64,000 nucleotides of DNA from Rostratula benghalensis (Eukaryota; Chordata; Aves; Charadriiformes; Rostratulidae): the NCBI GenBank assembly GCA_013399305.1, contig VXAI01000009.1:231932-295931 (forward strand), written 5' to 3'. The notes under the pieces are model-generated. The model did not search any database. It was not told where the DNA came from and worked only from the letters and a program-made list of their open reading frames with translations. A program made the translations under genes and the position numbers. The stretch's first letter is position 1. Every line of letters begins with the position of its first letter. Positions 12,090-25,900 of the stretch are shown here, piece after piece.

Positions 12090-14498
12090 GCAAAAAAAGA
12101 TTCCCTGAGGACAGAAGGTTGGGAGGGGAAGCATTTTCCTGAAGTCTAGACATCACAATATGTTGAAGAGGCTAATGTTGCTAATGGGGATGGTGAAACA
12201 GAGTCATGGTCTCTGTATGTATGTGGTACTGTGTCAGCAATCATGAATATGAAACCATCTTGCAATAAAACTAGATACCTACATTTTTGGGAAGCTGTAA
12301 CAGTCAAGGGTTCAAATTCTGCTGATGAAGAATTAGTAAAGGTTTAGCATGAGGCTCTAGTAATCGACTATTTCACCTTTGGCACTGATTGTGCTCAAAA
12401 TCATGGAATGGAATAAAGAAAAGGGCTATGGGTGAGATCATAATTTTAGATTAAGATTATCTGGTAGTCAGGGTGCAGCCAGCACCTTAACATCTTGTGC
12501 GTGTCATACCCCACAAGTCTGCCAGCAAGCTTGCAGAGGGACCAGTAAGTAGCATGGCACTGGCTTCTGCTGTAAATCAGTCCTACAATGAACAACCAGC
12601 CATTCCTCAGTTTTCCCCCTGAAGCCAGAGGCTTGCTGGATCCCCCCACAGCATGCCAGGCACAGCATCTTTTGTGCTGCTTTCCCCTTCCTTCCTCCTG
12701 GCAAGTCCTACCTGTCTGTACATTATGTTCAGAAGCTAGCTCTGCTGGTGCTAATCAGAGGAAATCTCATAATAAAAATGTGTTTGTTGAGGGCATGTCA
12801 TTCTATAGTTCTGTAATAAAATATGTAGTACATAATGTATTTTAATTAAGATGGAAATTAATTCAATTAATCAGTACAAGTCCACACGCCCTCTCCTCGC
12901 TAATATCCTGTGCTCCAACAATAAGGAAACTCCAGATAGGAAAATTTGCACATTGTTATTAACAAGACACTAACACTGTTAACCTTTAGTATGCTGGGCA
13001 CACACTGAAAAGCAGCATTTATTGAACAGGGGCTTCTGAGTGTGTGAAAGAATGAGATTCTTAGACTTATAAAGTGCTCAAGTTGGCCCTAACTGTTCAA
13101 GACCAGGGTGTTTTCCATTCCCATCAGGGCGGCTAGCTCTCTCCTCCAGAACGTCAGGGGAGGAACATTTCAGTGACTTGTAGCAGCTGACCTCTGCCTT
13201 GGTCATTTACATGGGGGAGTCAAGTGCAGTTTTTTCCCCTTACTGTTCTGGTCTTAACCTGTTACTGATGACCAGTGTGTTACATCCATTCATGTGGATT
13301 TTGTGGGTAGGCACTTTCTTCACTTTGCTGACTGAGGACACAGGCCAGGGATGTGTCCTCTAGTATTAATGGATCCACATGTAAATAATTACCTATTTGC
13401 CTCTTTTCAGCACCTATGTCAGTCCTGATAGCACCATCAATAAATATCTTGCCCACGTACTCTTTAAATCTGTGGCTTCAGATCTGTTAATGTGAAATAG
13501 TGCTTAAAGAGTAGCCATCCGATGTGCCTTGAGTTCAGCCTGATAGTTCTCCCACTGACTAGTAGAGTGTGAGGGCTAAAAAGTTCTTTGTATTCTGGAT
13601 GGTGGCAAGATGAGGTGTTCAAAGAAATTGCCCATTTCATTTACTTAAAATACAATATTTGGAGGATCAAGAAGAGGAATTATTCAGTGTACTTCTTGAG
13701 TACCTCATAGCTCAAAGTACAAGATGGTTACTCAAGGCTGAGAGACAGGAGTCAAGCTGAGAATCGCCAGAGGCTTGTCTGAGACAGATGAAGTGACAAG
13801 GAAGATTTTTTTTTTTCTGTGAATGGGGAGAGGGGAAATAATCCCCAGTGACAGGGAAACCACTGGAGACAGTGGAGAACACTGGGGCAGATGCTGGGGA
13901 TGAAAGCAGATCTTATTTCTAGAAGATATATTCTGTGGAAGCTGCTCTTCTGGTAAATTAAAGTGAAGGAAGGAAGATGTCCCATTGTGAACAGAAGTGC
14001 CCCCATGGCCAGAACCTTGAAGTTTTTGTGCATTTTTCCTTAAGACAAGTCACTGCACAGCCTCTTATGTAGCTCTCTTGTACAAAGTTGCATAAGGCAG
14101 TTTATTACCATCATCACCAGGTTACACATAACTGTCCCACCTCCGTTTTCTTTCTACTAAACCCTTCAGCTGCATGCTTTAATAAAGGCTGTTTGGCACC
14201 TCTAGCTGTGGATGAATGACAAAGGGCACATGGGATGTCTGGGACTTGGTACGGGAAACACCAGACCTCCAATGTTTGGGTCTGTCTTACTGCTGCTCCT
14301 TGTGATGCACGGAGGGAGTGCTGTAAGACTAAGGCATGTCTGTCTGACCTGGGTGGTCTTGGTGCTGAAGGGATATCTGGATGGCACAGAAACACCATAA
14401 CTTTTCCTGCAACTGACTTATGCAGCGTAATTATTTTTCATTACTTCTAATGTTCCTACACGTCAGGGACTTCAGCAAGTCCTTAATTTGAGCCATGA

Positions 14499-14542
14499 GT
14501 CAAGAGCTCCTGTGGGTCAAGAGCTCCAGTAAGTCACAAGCT
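14499..14542. repeat. Short imperfect tandem repeat, period about 17
   Basis: GTCAAGAGCTCC occurs at 14499-14510 and again at 14516-14527. A decayed third unit (GTCACAAGCT) follows at about 14533. Minor local duplication. Confidence 0.6.
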
Positions 14543-14891
14543 GCTGCAGGGTTGCATTGTAGGTGCCTGGATCAATAAAAGCTGATTGCACATTTGCCTC
14601 CCTGTGTGCAAAGCAGGGCCTAACTGACCAAAGATGGAGATGGCTTTCTGTGGGGCATTTCCCATGTCTTTGCTTGATTCCTTGTTTAGAGTTATTGGGA
14701 TGTTCCTGTGTGAGCAGGGTGAGCTCTGCATTGGATGCTTTGAACTCCAGCCTGGTATTTATGACTTCCTCATCTTTGGAATGAATTAGACTGAAGGGTT
14801 TCTCTTTAAACTGCACTGTACAAACTCTTCCCTCTGATGTAACATTAACTTAACTCCGTGGCTAATCACAACTGGGTTAGCTGTGTTGGTT

Positions 14892-14929
14892 GCTTCTTTC
14901 TTTCTTTCTTTTTTTTTTTTTTTTTTTTT
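14892..14929. repeat. (CTTT)n then T21 homopolymer
   Basis: CTTT units pass into 21 consecutive T (14909-14929). On the minus strand this would be an A-rich tail, but no retrocopied body is recognisable above it. Confidence 0.8.
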
Positions 14930-17900
14930 CAGGGAGAAAACCGTCACTTTTCTGATAAAGAGGTCATTTAAAAATGGGTTAATGGTTAATGAGTTCTGAC
15001 TCACATTCGGTAAGAGATAAGGATTGCAAACAAAGCATAAAGCCCCCTGATTTCTTAGCTGTTAATAGAACTCCACAATAATTCAATAAATTGTATTACA
15101 AGTCATAGACAAGCTTTTTTAGTTCTGTATGATTTTTACTGACTGAGCAATTTATTTTGTTTTCATCAAGCTGGGCAAACATCAAACAGCAATAAAACAT
15201 TAATGCAGTGTTAAATTTAAACATGGTAGAATATTTATATAGCTTCAGTGATCCAAGAAGCCCATGGGAGCGACAGGTCAGTTAGCCTGTTATTGTTGTT
15301 ATGACTGGGATCAAATTTTCAAGATTGATGTATATCATACATCGTGTGCCCAAGGATTATACAAACAGCATTGAGCAGTAAAGCCAGAAGGTGTTTGTTG
15401 CCCACTTTGGCTGCTGTATTCCTGTCTTGGGGTTGTTTCATTCTCGGTTGGTTCAACATAAGTTTCAGATCGTATATGTTCATTTATGTAGAAATACTGT
15501 CAGGCTGATCTCAAAGCTAAATAGGATCTCGTTTGTTTTATCTCACCTTTTCTGTACTTAAATAGATGCTAAACCAAGATGAAGGTAATTATGTTGAAGA
15601 ACAGAGAGAGATGTGTGCTGTACTTGCTCTTGTTACACCAGCTAGTGCAGAGCAGAAGGTGAGATGCAGCAAAGGGCACTGGTGGCAAATCTCATGTGGG
15701 TCTGGCTGAGAAGCAAAGAGTTCAGGACTGAGCACTCCGCTCCCTGCCCTGTCTGTGTGAAGTCTGGGGCCCAGGGAAAATGTTGAAGGTGATATAAACT
15801 GAGGTCTTTGCTTTGGGTCTGAAGCAGAGTAAATGTGCCCATGCTACTGCCTACAGCTGATAAGTGTTCTAGGAAACTGCTTTTTACTGCTTTCCAGCAG
15901 AAACACACTACCTGGTTGTAAGAGTGTGTATGGATTCAGCACATACTAATGCACCAAACGTTGATGCAAAATTGCTGGTTTGGGAGGTATGCCGTGAAGG
16001 AACTTAATTAGACAGACAGGGTAATTATACAGCTGTTACAGATATGCCTATAAAGCACAGCTTATAACAGGGAGCTTCAAATACATACTGCAGTTCTTCT
16101 CTTTATACCTTCTGTATGGAAGGCAGTATGGACTAATCTTGCAATTTTAAATGTTGGGGAAGCATTTGTTGCTTTTATTTTTTCTATTTCTTTGGCTTGT
16201 ATACTTATTTAACTGATTCTGGTGGAAAAGAGATATTGAGAGTGGCAGATAAAACATTTATTAAAGCGTATTTCCACAGCATGGTGCACTGGGGCCTTAA
16301 GCAAAGGCTATAAATCTTAAGTATCAGTTTGTAGTGTAAGTCTGATATTCTCTACTTCCTGTCTGATGCAGACTGCCTGCAGTCAGAGGAGGTTCAGGCA
16401 ATAGTAAAAGTTTTCTGAAGCAAAAATTGTGGGTTCTTTTGATTTATGCTTTGCAAGCTAAGGAAAACTGTTAATTAGCAGTAAGGGTAATAAGGGCTTT
16501 GTAAATTTGTAGATCTGGTTCTGAGACACACTTGATCTCTGGGTCTGGTACTCTTTTCACTTAAGGTAGTAGAAAAGTACAGCTCCCACCTGTTCTAGAA
16601 AGGTGTCCAGTGCATATGTGTGTCAGGCTAAAGAGTAGACCATGTGTCATATTAAAATAGGAGCCAGGAACATGCTTGAGGAATTGTTAAATGGTAGGGT
16701 ACATCCCTAATATCACAGGGATAATTCTGTAATTCAAGCTATCACTTAAATCAAGGGATGATCTGATCCCAGTGAACAGAGAACCTCTGTGAATAAGTGA
16801 AAGCAAGATGTTTCTCAAGGTTTATTCCCTCCCTTTACCCTCCCAGCTGAAGCATATGAGGGTAATCAACGCTTGATCAGACTGCCTAGGAGAATGCAGC
16901 TTTTAATCATTATGCTGAAGGGACAAATGCAAGAAGAACAAACAATTAGATAAAAAGGGGTTGAGATTCTAGCACAGAGGCTCAGATATTCTTTGCTCTG
17001 TATAAAAATTCCAGCTGCCATTAATTTGCTTGCATTATGTATTCATTGCAGATGTTTAGGGATGGGTTTTCTAAATTATAGAGAATAAAACCATTTCTAC
17101 TAGAAAAAGACAATGTTAAAATAAGAAATAGAATTGGTAGTATGATAAAAGATTATGATACTCAAATATTTGACAGAGTAAGAGGCAAAGTAGAAAATTT
17201 TCACCAAAACATTTGACTGAAGAAAAGGCTGAACACAATGACACAAACCAATATATTTCTGGTTTTGTTGCCTCTGAACTGAAAATACCTAAGAACAAGT
17301 GACTGGATTGAATTATTATTGTCTGGTGACATAGTGATACTCAATCACAAATTGTTAATTAACTGTGTTGCTACCACCAATGAAAACTAGTTATCACCAC
17401 GAAAGCACAATGGGTTGGTTTGGTTAATGTATGTAGCTCCTAACAGTTTTATCAATCATTCTTGCAAACAGATCAAAGCAGACGGAAGAGTAATGTGACC
17501 ATACATAACTATGATGGGCTTTTTTTCTGTCTCTTAGTTATTGGCAATGTGACTTCAGCTGTGGTGAAATGTCTGATAGATTTAGAACTTTTTTTTTCTT
17601 TGCTATTTTGGCTATACACATGCTCTTAAAGAAAAGGAAAGCCTACAATTAAAATTTATTATCCTTTAAAAAAACCCCAAACTGAATACAAATGGTAAGC
17701 ACAAGCATCAAACCAGGGGTAAGTCTACAAGTGTACTCAATGCTTAGTGCAAGCGCAGAGCTCCTGGGGGCTAAATTGCTCTGCTTCAAGGTGCCTAGGC
17801 TGTATCTAACACTGACTGAACTAGCTTATTTAGAGCTGGTTCAGAGATCCTGAGCAATATGCTCGTGTGCAGTGTAGGTTAACCATTAGTTTAAGTTTTT

Positions 17901-20900
17901 TGGTAGTTATTTTTTTGCTACTTCTTTGGAAATGTTCATAAATCTGTAAGTATAGATTATGGTTAGGACTGCCCTGGGTCATATGTTTGTCAAGATTATT
18001 TTGCTGGTGTTTACACTGCCCATCTTTCTAGAAATGGAAAAAAATTACTTTTACTAGTAATATAAACTAGTAAGGTAGACATGGTTTTTATGATGGTAGA
18101 ACTACCTTTACTAGTTAATATAAGGCTATGGAAAAAATAAGCAATGAAATACTGGGAAAAACCTTTCATTTTTCCTTTGCCCCATTGAAATTTTTAAATA
18201 AACACTCATTGAAGAGGCTAAGAGACAGAAGCTTAGTCCTCAATAGTGTGTTGAGCTTGACAGTTGACCCTGGCAAAAGGGAATGCTAGTGCAATTGGAC
18301 TTTTGTGACCATCTCCACATGGTGCGTGCTGTGCCACGTAGGCATATGAGCTCTCTTAGGGGAAAGCTGGAGTTTTCCGGCATTTTCCATGTGGTACCAT
18401 GTTGACGTAGGTCAGCAGAGGAAGAACAAGATTGTTTAAGAACAAAAGCTGCCTCTTTGGGCACCCTCTAGTGGGAAACTTTTAAATGGAAACAATGCTA
18501 AGGAAGATTGTGTTTGTTTGGATCATATGTGGTATGGAGAAATGTTTGCACAGTATAATCCAGAGGGGGGATCTAAACCTTCCCTTCAGAGCTGAGCAGA
18601 GCTTGTTTCTGTCTACATCCATGAACTCCTTCTGAGAGGGAAGAAGAATAATCTTTGTAGGTAATTTTAAAGTCCTTTTGCTTTTATTGTTCCCACAAAA
18701 CTAAATAGAAAGACAAAGTCTAGAATCTTCATCTTTGTTACCTCTGCACTTTAAAAACTTTGACAATAATGTCAATGTACTAGAATGGAACTGCTGAGAA
18801 AGCTGTGAAGTTACATAACCGGTTTCCTTTTCCTTTTCTACCTGAAATTCTCCTAGAGGTGAAAAAAACCCCAAAAGAACAAATGTGGTGAAAACAAAAT
18901 ACGCTCCACTGTTTGGTGGAAAACAACCATCTAACCTGTAAATAGAAAATTTCCAGCTGTAAAAAAGTGAATCAGGATGAAAAGTTTAAGTAAACCGAAT
19001 GCTGTAGTTTTATTACAATTTCCCTGTAATTAATTTAGTTGAATAAAACTTTACTGGGGGAAAGAAAGGGAGAGAAATGTATTTATGTTATCAGTGCCAA
19101 CATTTAGGGAGCATGCCTTTAAGATCATGGTTTTGCTTTTCTCCTTGAATTCCATCTTGGTGTTACAGGAGGTTAGTACACTTTGACCTTGCTTTTGTTT
19201 CTTGAGGTACCCAGTGGAAATAATGAAGAAATAAAACCCACGAAGAGTTACTTGATGGCACCTGCTGGCATTTGTTATTTGTTCTGGCTGAATGTTTGCC
19301 CAGAGTACAGTGGTGTAAAAAATTTCCAGTGCAAATATGGCAAAGAATTTATTTATGGAAGCTGTCAGGCTTTTATATATTCGAATCTATTTCAGTTTCC
19401 TCCTTAAAACCAGCTTTGAGATGCTGACTGTTGTTGTCCTTCAATCTGCTTCATACTGGATTTTAACAAGCAGGAGTCAAACTATGTCCTCAGTAGGACA
19501 TGATAGGAGATGTGGGAGTAAGGAGCTAATGTGCAGGCAGGTGCGGGGTACAACTTATCCCTAGTACATGCACTGAGGAGCACAGAAACTTGTGGAAGTT
19601 AATTGAAAGATTTTTTTTTTGTGTGTGTGTAGAGTATTAGAAAGGCATTCAAAGCCAGTTCTTGAGTGGCTTTTTTCACTCAGCATCTAAACAACTTTGT
19701 TATATAACTAAAATAAAAGACTTTTTTTTGTGTGTGTGTGTATTATGGTCTGCTGCAGGTTGCTTAGACCTTAGTCTCCCACTGAGAGAAAGAAATATCC
19801 TTGTGACTCAGGTAAATTATCAGCAAACTTCATCAGATGCAGTGACATTTTATCTCTCTTCAAAGGCAGTCACATTTTGTTTTCAGTAGAAGTACCTCTG
19901 TTTTGTAATTTAAGATGAACAATAACTTACAGCTCCATGCAGAAAGACATATATGTTATATCTAGTTTCAAGGCAAAATGTTAGTTTCAATTTCTGGAGT
20001 TCAGAAATCCAATGCGTGTGTTTCTTAATGATTACTCTTCAACAATTTTTATATATATATTGGTAGCTTTACTTCCATATGATTACTTTCTGTCATTGAA
20101 TCACTCCTACCATATTTTTTACAACCTTGGAACAGCTGACTAGCTGACTGTTGATCTAATGAAAAAAATGATGTAATTTGACTGAAAAAGTAAAAGCAAA
20201 GAATATTTAGTTATTGGAGACATAACATGATAAACCAAAATATGTTTCTTTCCTGGATGCAGACTGTAAATTTTGTTCAATAGGACTTTCTACAGTTTCA
20301 CTGTTCTGGCAGCAGAAGCATCAACTGAGATACCAGGAAAACAAAATTCTGTAATTCCATGATTTTGTTAAACTATCTTGCATTGTCCTGCTGTAGTCAT
20401 CCTAGCCGTCAGTGATGTTTTTATTTGAAGAGACTCTATTGGCTAATTTAGAATCTGTAAATCTAAAGTTGCTTACTGATCTTCCCCAATTATGGGTCTA
20501 GTTGCTTTCTAGTTTAGGATATGATTTTATAAACACTTGAATGTAACAGTGCCCTTAAAAATACGTAACTATTATGTTGGATGAAATTATTCATTTGCAG
20601 GGGTTAGTATTTCTGAATGAGGAATATGTTCATTAACTTCAAGATAGCTAATTAGTGCAGAACTGGGTGAAACTATTGGTGACCTCAATGTGTATTTTAT
20701 GTTAGAAAAAAACATCCTCTACAAAACCAAACTTTATGGTCAATATTTATAATAAAATGGCATGGTCTGCCTTGAGATGTAGCCTCTTTTTTTTTTTTTC
20801 TTTGTTGTTGTAAGGCCACAATTCTGACCAAGTTTGCTGTAGATCTGAGAGGTTTTAAGAATGAAATAAGAATTTTTGTTTGTTATTTACTGATAACCTA

Positions 20901-21534
20901 ATTTGTAATGGTTAAGACAGATGAGATGTTCATGCTGATTCTTACTGCATCATGTGGGAATCAAGCTAGGGCTAGACTGAGACTTTTTATGTATGCTCCA
21001 GGAATGAGACAGCATATAAATATACCACTTCGAGAGGAACTCGGGGAACAAACAGTAGTTATGAAAAGATCCCATGCACTCTTGGGGAACAGTTTGTCAG
21101 ATACTGTTCAGCCTTCCTGCAAAATCTCTACTCTGATGCAGAATGCTGCGCAGATTCAAATCTTTGAATGATTCAGGTGAGAAATAGGAGAAGGAAGAGG
21201 CAAAGAATAAAGTATATATGCCAACGAGACTTGGAGAAAACTGAGGAAAATGAGGTAAGAACATTACAGTTCCCCAAATGGGAAAAGGCATGGAGTAAAT
21301 GAGCCTTGCCAGAAGGCTCAGAAACAGACAAAGCTTTTTATTGCCTCATGGGCATTAGTGCAGGGCAACTGGCTTTCCTCCTACCAACTTAGTGCATTTT
21401 ATGCTGGCATGCAGTTGATTATCTAAAGTGCAGAAACATGGCAAATCTGGTTCAACATGTGGAAGGATTTGAGCACCCACTGAGAAAAAGAACTTAGTTG
21501 CCTTATGGTGGTAGCAAGAGCCTGAGGCAAGTAA

Positions 21535-22066
21535 CTTATTCCTTCTTACCCCATCTAGAATATTGTGTCCAGTTCTGGGCCCCTCAGTTCCAGAGGGACA
21601 GGGAACTGCTTGAGAGGGTCCAGGCCAGAGCCACAAAGATGATGAAGGGAGTGGAGCATCTCCCACATGAGGAAAGACTGAGGAAGGTGGGTCTCTTTAG
21701 CTTGGAGAAGAGGAGACTGAGGGCTGACCTCATTAATGTTTATAAATATGTAAAGGCTGAGTGTCAGGAGGATGGAACCAGACTCTTCTCAGTGACAGGC
21801 AGTGATAGGACAAGGGGCAATGGGTGCAAGCTGGAACATAAGAGTTTCCACTTAAATATAAGGAGAAACTTCTTCACAGTAAGGGTGACGGAGCACTGGA
21901 AGGGGCTGCTCAGAGAGGTTGTGGAGTCTCCTTCTCTGGAGACATTCAAAACCCGCCAGGACACATTCCTGTGTGACCTGATCTAGGTGTTCCTGCTCTG
22001 GCAGGGGGATTTGACTAAATGATCTTTCAAGATCCCTTCCAATCCTTGATATTCTGTGTGATTCTT
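21535..22066 (+). mobile_element. CR1 LINE, 5'-truncated, with open C-terminal ORF2 frame
   Basis: The translated frame (within 21498-21986) matches the C-terminal end of the CR1 ORF2 polyprotein: [13 protein letters not shown] near the start, then [44 protein letters not shown] and [17 protein letters not shown]. It ends at the family's usual LCDLI plus stop. About 150 codons are open without a frameshift, so this copy is less decayed than others here. The 3' untranslated part carries GATCCCTTCCAATCC and ends in the ATTCTGTG-type tail. The apurinic endonuclease and catalytic RT core are absent because of 5' truncation, as is usual for target-primed reverse transcription. It cannot mobilise itself. 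The first codons of the frame precede the element and are host sequence. Confidence 0.95.
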
Positions 22067-22145
22067 CTGGAACTGGATTTATTGGTGGGACAGGAAAAAA
22101 GTGGAAAGAAACGTTGTTAGATCTTAATGAAGTATACTTACTGTC

Positions 22146-22910
22146 TGTCCTGGTTTGAGGTACAACAGAACCAATTTTCTGTTCAGCAAAGTTTTACCTT
22201 GCAGCTAAGCCTCTTCTAACTAACTGAACTCTCTGAAATTAACAGCGTATCGTGGAGACACTGTTTGCTGTCACAGAAATCAGACCTGATTATTTATACT
22301 TTATGCCCAAGAATGGTATGTGGAGAGGCTTTTGCTTATACTTAATGTTATAAAAACCGAGGTCAGCTCACTTTGTTGTGTGCCCCGATGGAGGACTGGA
22401 AGCAGAAAAGTGTAAAGGGAGCAGGCTTGAAGGGAGGAATGGGCAGTTCATGTGATCCCAAACTGACCAACAGGGTATTCCATCTCATCTGCCCCACGCT
22501 TAGTATAAAAGCTGAGGGATTGAAGGGCCAGCTCGCTTTTTTCAATGGCTGGTGTCCAAGGAAGAATCTGTCCACCTGCCTTTGATTGCGATCCATGTGT
22601 TACTGAATCCAGATTTGGAATCCAGTTTACCCTCTGTCATTGAGTCCATTTTGGGACTTTCCCAGTGCCTGTCAGTGACATGATCATTATCCTGGAAGCT
22701 TGACATGGCTATATGGTTTTGTATGCATTGTGTATATACATTTCATTACTCCCTTTTAATTTTTTTTTTTTATTTTTTATTAATATTTCATTAACTAGTT
22801 TAATTCCTTCTAAACTCATAAGTCTCTCTCTCCTTCCTCATTTTGGGCAGAGAGGTAGGGGAGAGCATCTGTAATTCATCACAGTGGCCAATTTGGCCCA
22901 AATCACCACA
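22146..22910 (+). mobile_element. Solo LTR of an endogenous retrovirus (TGTCCTGG... type)
   Basis: The block begins TGTCCTGGTTTGAGG and appears to end near CCCAAATCACCACA, about 765 bases later. I recognise the opening as an LTR type repeated in bird genomes. A TATA box lies in the middle (22504-22510), as expected for the U3/R junction of an LTR. A T-rich tract lies near 22760-22785. No primer-binding site, gag, pol or env remnant flanks it, so it is a solitary LTR left by recombination. I do not find a clean target-site duplication (left flank CTGTC, right flank ACGCT), so the right boundary is uncertain. Family assignment is from memory and needs a repeat-library check. Confidence 0.55.
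22504..22510 (+). promoter_or_regulatory. TATA box of the LTR promoter
   Basis: TATAAAA within AGTATAAAAGC, inside the LTR and at a plausible U3/R position. Whether it still initiates transcription cannot be judged from sequence. Confidence 0.4.
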
Positions 22911-22939
22911 ACGCTCTCCCACTGCATTCCTCTGCATCT

Positions 22940-22962
22940 CTTTTTTTATTTTTTTTTTTTTT
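22940..22962. repeat. T-rich homopolymer
   Basis: Two T runs (7 and 14) separated by a single A, followed by CCCC. It lies 30 bases beyond the apparent LTR end. Confidence 0.75.
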
Positions 22963-25900
22963 CCCCTTCCTAGGTGTCTGGCTGATAAATTTGGTTCCTT
23001 CATTATGCACAGACTGAAAGTCATACACATCTGATGTTCAGTTTCAGTTCTAAATGTACTTAACTGGTGACTCCTCTGAAATTTTCACATTTTCATAAAC
23101 ATTATTTCTGTAGAGATAAACATATTTTTTTGAGCTGCCTAGCGGTTAAAAATAATCACTTTTAGGCATTGCAGAAGAAAAGAGAGTTTGAAGGGCTGTT
23201 TAAAAAATCACAGTGAGAAAAGATTCTGTTACTGAGATGCATATAGTTGATAAGTGTGTGATATTCTTCATAGCCTAATAGTTTGGTAAATAAAATGCTA
23301 GACAACTTAACCACTTTGCAAAAAGATCTGCCTTTACAGCTGGCTAATTTAGCTCATTTATTCTGCTCTTCTACCTCCATCTTTTTCCCAGAGTTTGTAT
23401 TTCCATCGTTTAAGCTCTGTTTCAGACCTTTGATATATCATCATTAAAAAAAAAAGCAATCAAACCTCATTTTTCAAGGAAAGCTTTTCCATTTTAAGGC
23501 TGAGTTCTCAAGGTCTGAAATAAATAACAGAGAGGATATAAACCAGTGGACTTTTTTGGTCCTAAATCTATTTCACTGATTATGGCAGGAAACCACGAGT
23601 GGAGGCTGAGTGCTTGAGAAGCTTCTCAGTCCATCTCACTGCCTTATTTCCATGCCAAAGGCAATAATAATATATTTGCTCTGCTTGTATTTCTCTAGCA
23701 CAATTCTCCACATCTTTCTTGTGGACTAACCCATTCTTTTGTATTCTCAGTCTAGAGCTTGTTCTTTTCTCTCTCAATTAGTCTGGTGTTGCGGAATGAG
23801 AAGGGAGGTGATGTTTGAAACCTTTTAATTGTCTTGCTAACGAATGAGTGCATGCAAGTACCAGAGCTGAAGAATTTGCCTGTGATATGAGGGGTGCATA
23901 GTTACCTTCTTTGCGAGAAAGGATTAAAATTAAACCCTCTTGAACAGAGGGATTTCCCTTATATGGCTGCTTGTTCTCTGGATTGCAGAGGGATCTAGTG
24001 GTTGCAGGGTGCAGTATTAGGGCATAGGGCAGCCAGGTTTCCAAGTAAAATAGGGACAGTTGAGCAGAATAAAACTTGGCCTGGAGTTTGAATCAGAAAC
24101 CTGAGCAGTTTTATTTTCAATATGTTAGTGCATCCTTCCTCTAAATTACTTCACAGCGGGTTGTATGAGTTTATTGACCCATTCAGCAGTACTCTTAGGA
24201 GTATGTTTCTTGTCATCTGCCCCGGCTGTGCGGTTTACAACATTGAGCACTTGATGTTGCACAGCCCCGTAAGCCAAACCAGCCATTTTCAAGCATTGTT
24301 CTAGGATAATGGCTAAGGGGTTGAGCACTGCAGTGGAACAATGATTCAGACATGCAGAGATGGAAAGGGGCTCAAGGAAAACAAGTTTCAAATGGAAAGA
24401 AACTGCTTAGGCCTCTTTAGGGAAAATGGCACAATCTTGTGGACTAGCAAGTTTTGAGCAGGCGCTGCCTAGAACAGCACTAAACTGGCACATAATGCAC
24501 CTCCTCCTCTAATATTATGGATTTGCTTTATGCGGTTTCCTGTATTGTTTACATGTCAAAAGCCACCCTTAACTCTTGTTACTTCTGAATTTGAGTATGA
24601 AGAGCTCTTCAACAATCACTTTCAATAGAGACTTAAGATGTTCTGGTCACCTGGCATTCCCTAAGCAATAGGAGGATTAGATCCTCAACATCACTCTGGA
24701 TTTTATTTCTGAGTAAAGAAGAGTTTGGTGATTTCAGAAGGCAAATATTTCAAATTTTTTCTCATTTGGACTTGAATCGGTAGTAAACAGTGCTATTTTG
24801 CCACTTCACCCATGCTGAAGATCCCTTCACCTCATATTACGAGGCCAGATGTAAGATTTCTATGTGAACGCTACCACGGGTCCTGGGAAAACACAATTAC
24901 TTCTGTTCATTTTACTTTTTTAATTTGACATTTCTTGACTGCACTCAGAGCAAAGATTTTTTTTTTTGGGGGGTTTTTTTGGTATGAGTGAAGAGACTTT
25001 ATGGAATTACTTGAGGTTTTGTAGATTTTTTAGTATTAAAATCAAGAAATTATTCAGAAAGGATTTACTACAAAAATTCCCAGTGGAGGGAAAACTTACT
25101 GGGCTTTTAATGTCTGCTAATTTTGCTGGAGACTTTGGGTTTTCTTTTATTTGTCCTGAAGTTGTTTTTTCCTGTAGATGCTGAAAAAAACCACTAGTAC
25201 TTTATTTGGCACAAGAATAAACCCCTCTGTGCCATTCCCTAAACCCATTCTCAAAACTCAGAGACTTAAATGGGTCTCTGCCATCTGTTCCTCTTCACTT
25301 TGGCAGCTCTGACGTGACATCTGGTAGTTACAGAACTAAGCGTGAGCTTGTAATTGGAATTCAGGGATCATGACAGAGATCTCATGTTCCTCGTTTTAAT
25401 AAAACTTCCCTATACTATGTGCTGTTGCAGAGATGCTATCTAAATACTGTTGATTCCGACACGCTTGTACATTTTTGATGACTCATCTGGAGTACGTGGA
25501 TAGAAGCAGCTTTATAACGATTTTTGATTTACTTCTTTCGGTCGTGAATAGAACATGCTTTAATGATGGTACTAGAGTTATTTTTGTTGCTGTTACAGCC
25601 TCACTATTTCTACAACCTTTCTCTGGATAAACAGGCAATACGACTCCTTCCACTGGGAGAGTTCTCAGACAAAGGACAGCAGAATTAATCCCTGAGGAGG
25701 TGCTGTGTTCATTTGTAGCACATAAAAGGGCTGAGAGCCTCTAAAGAGTAAAGCGCAAAGTATTTGGAGACTGTCGGTGTTATGAACTATGAAATTGAAC
25801 CCATATGCCAGTGGAGAAGGGAGAGGAGAGAAAAATAAGACCAGACAGGAATTGATTCAATGATGAGGTTAGCTGGTAGGAGGAAGAGAAAAGGAGAAGA

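Larger units (their letters stand above)
11660..21534. other. Non-coding interval with simple repeats only
   Basis: Beyond the A run, the TTTC/T tract and the small 17-base-period repeat listed separately, this stretch has no recognised mobile element or exon. Somewhat GC-richer patches at 12.45-12.72 kb and 14.2-14.75 kb carry overlapping open frames on both strands. That pattern reflects base composition rather than coding. Confidence 0.55.

Noticed and set aside
14114..14816. Open frames on both strands at 14.1-14.8 kb
   Set aside because: Several overlapping frames in all directions reflect local GC content; no homology or splice structure.
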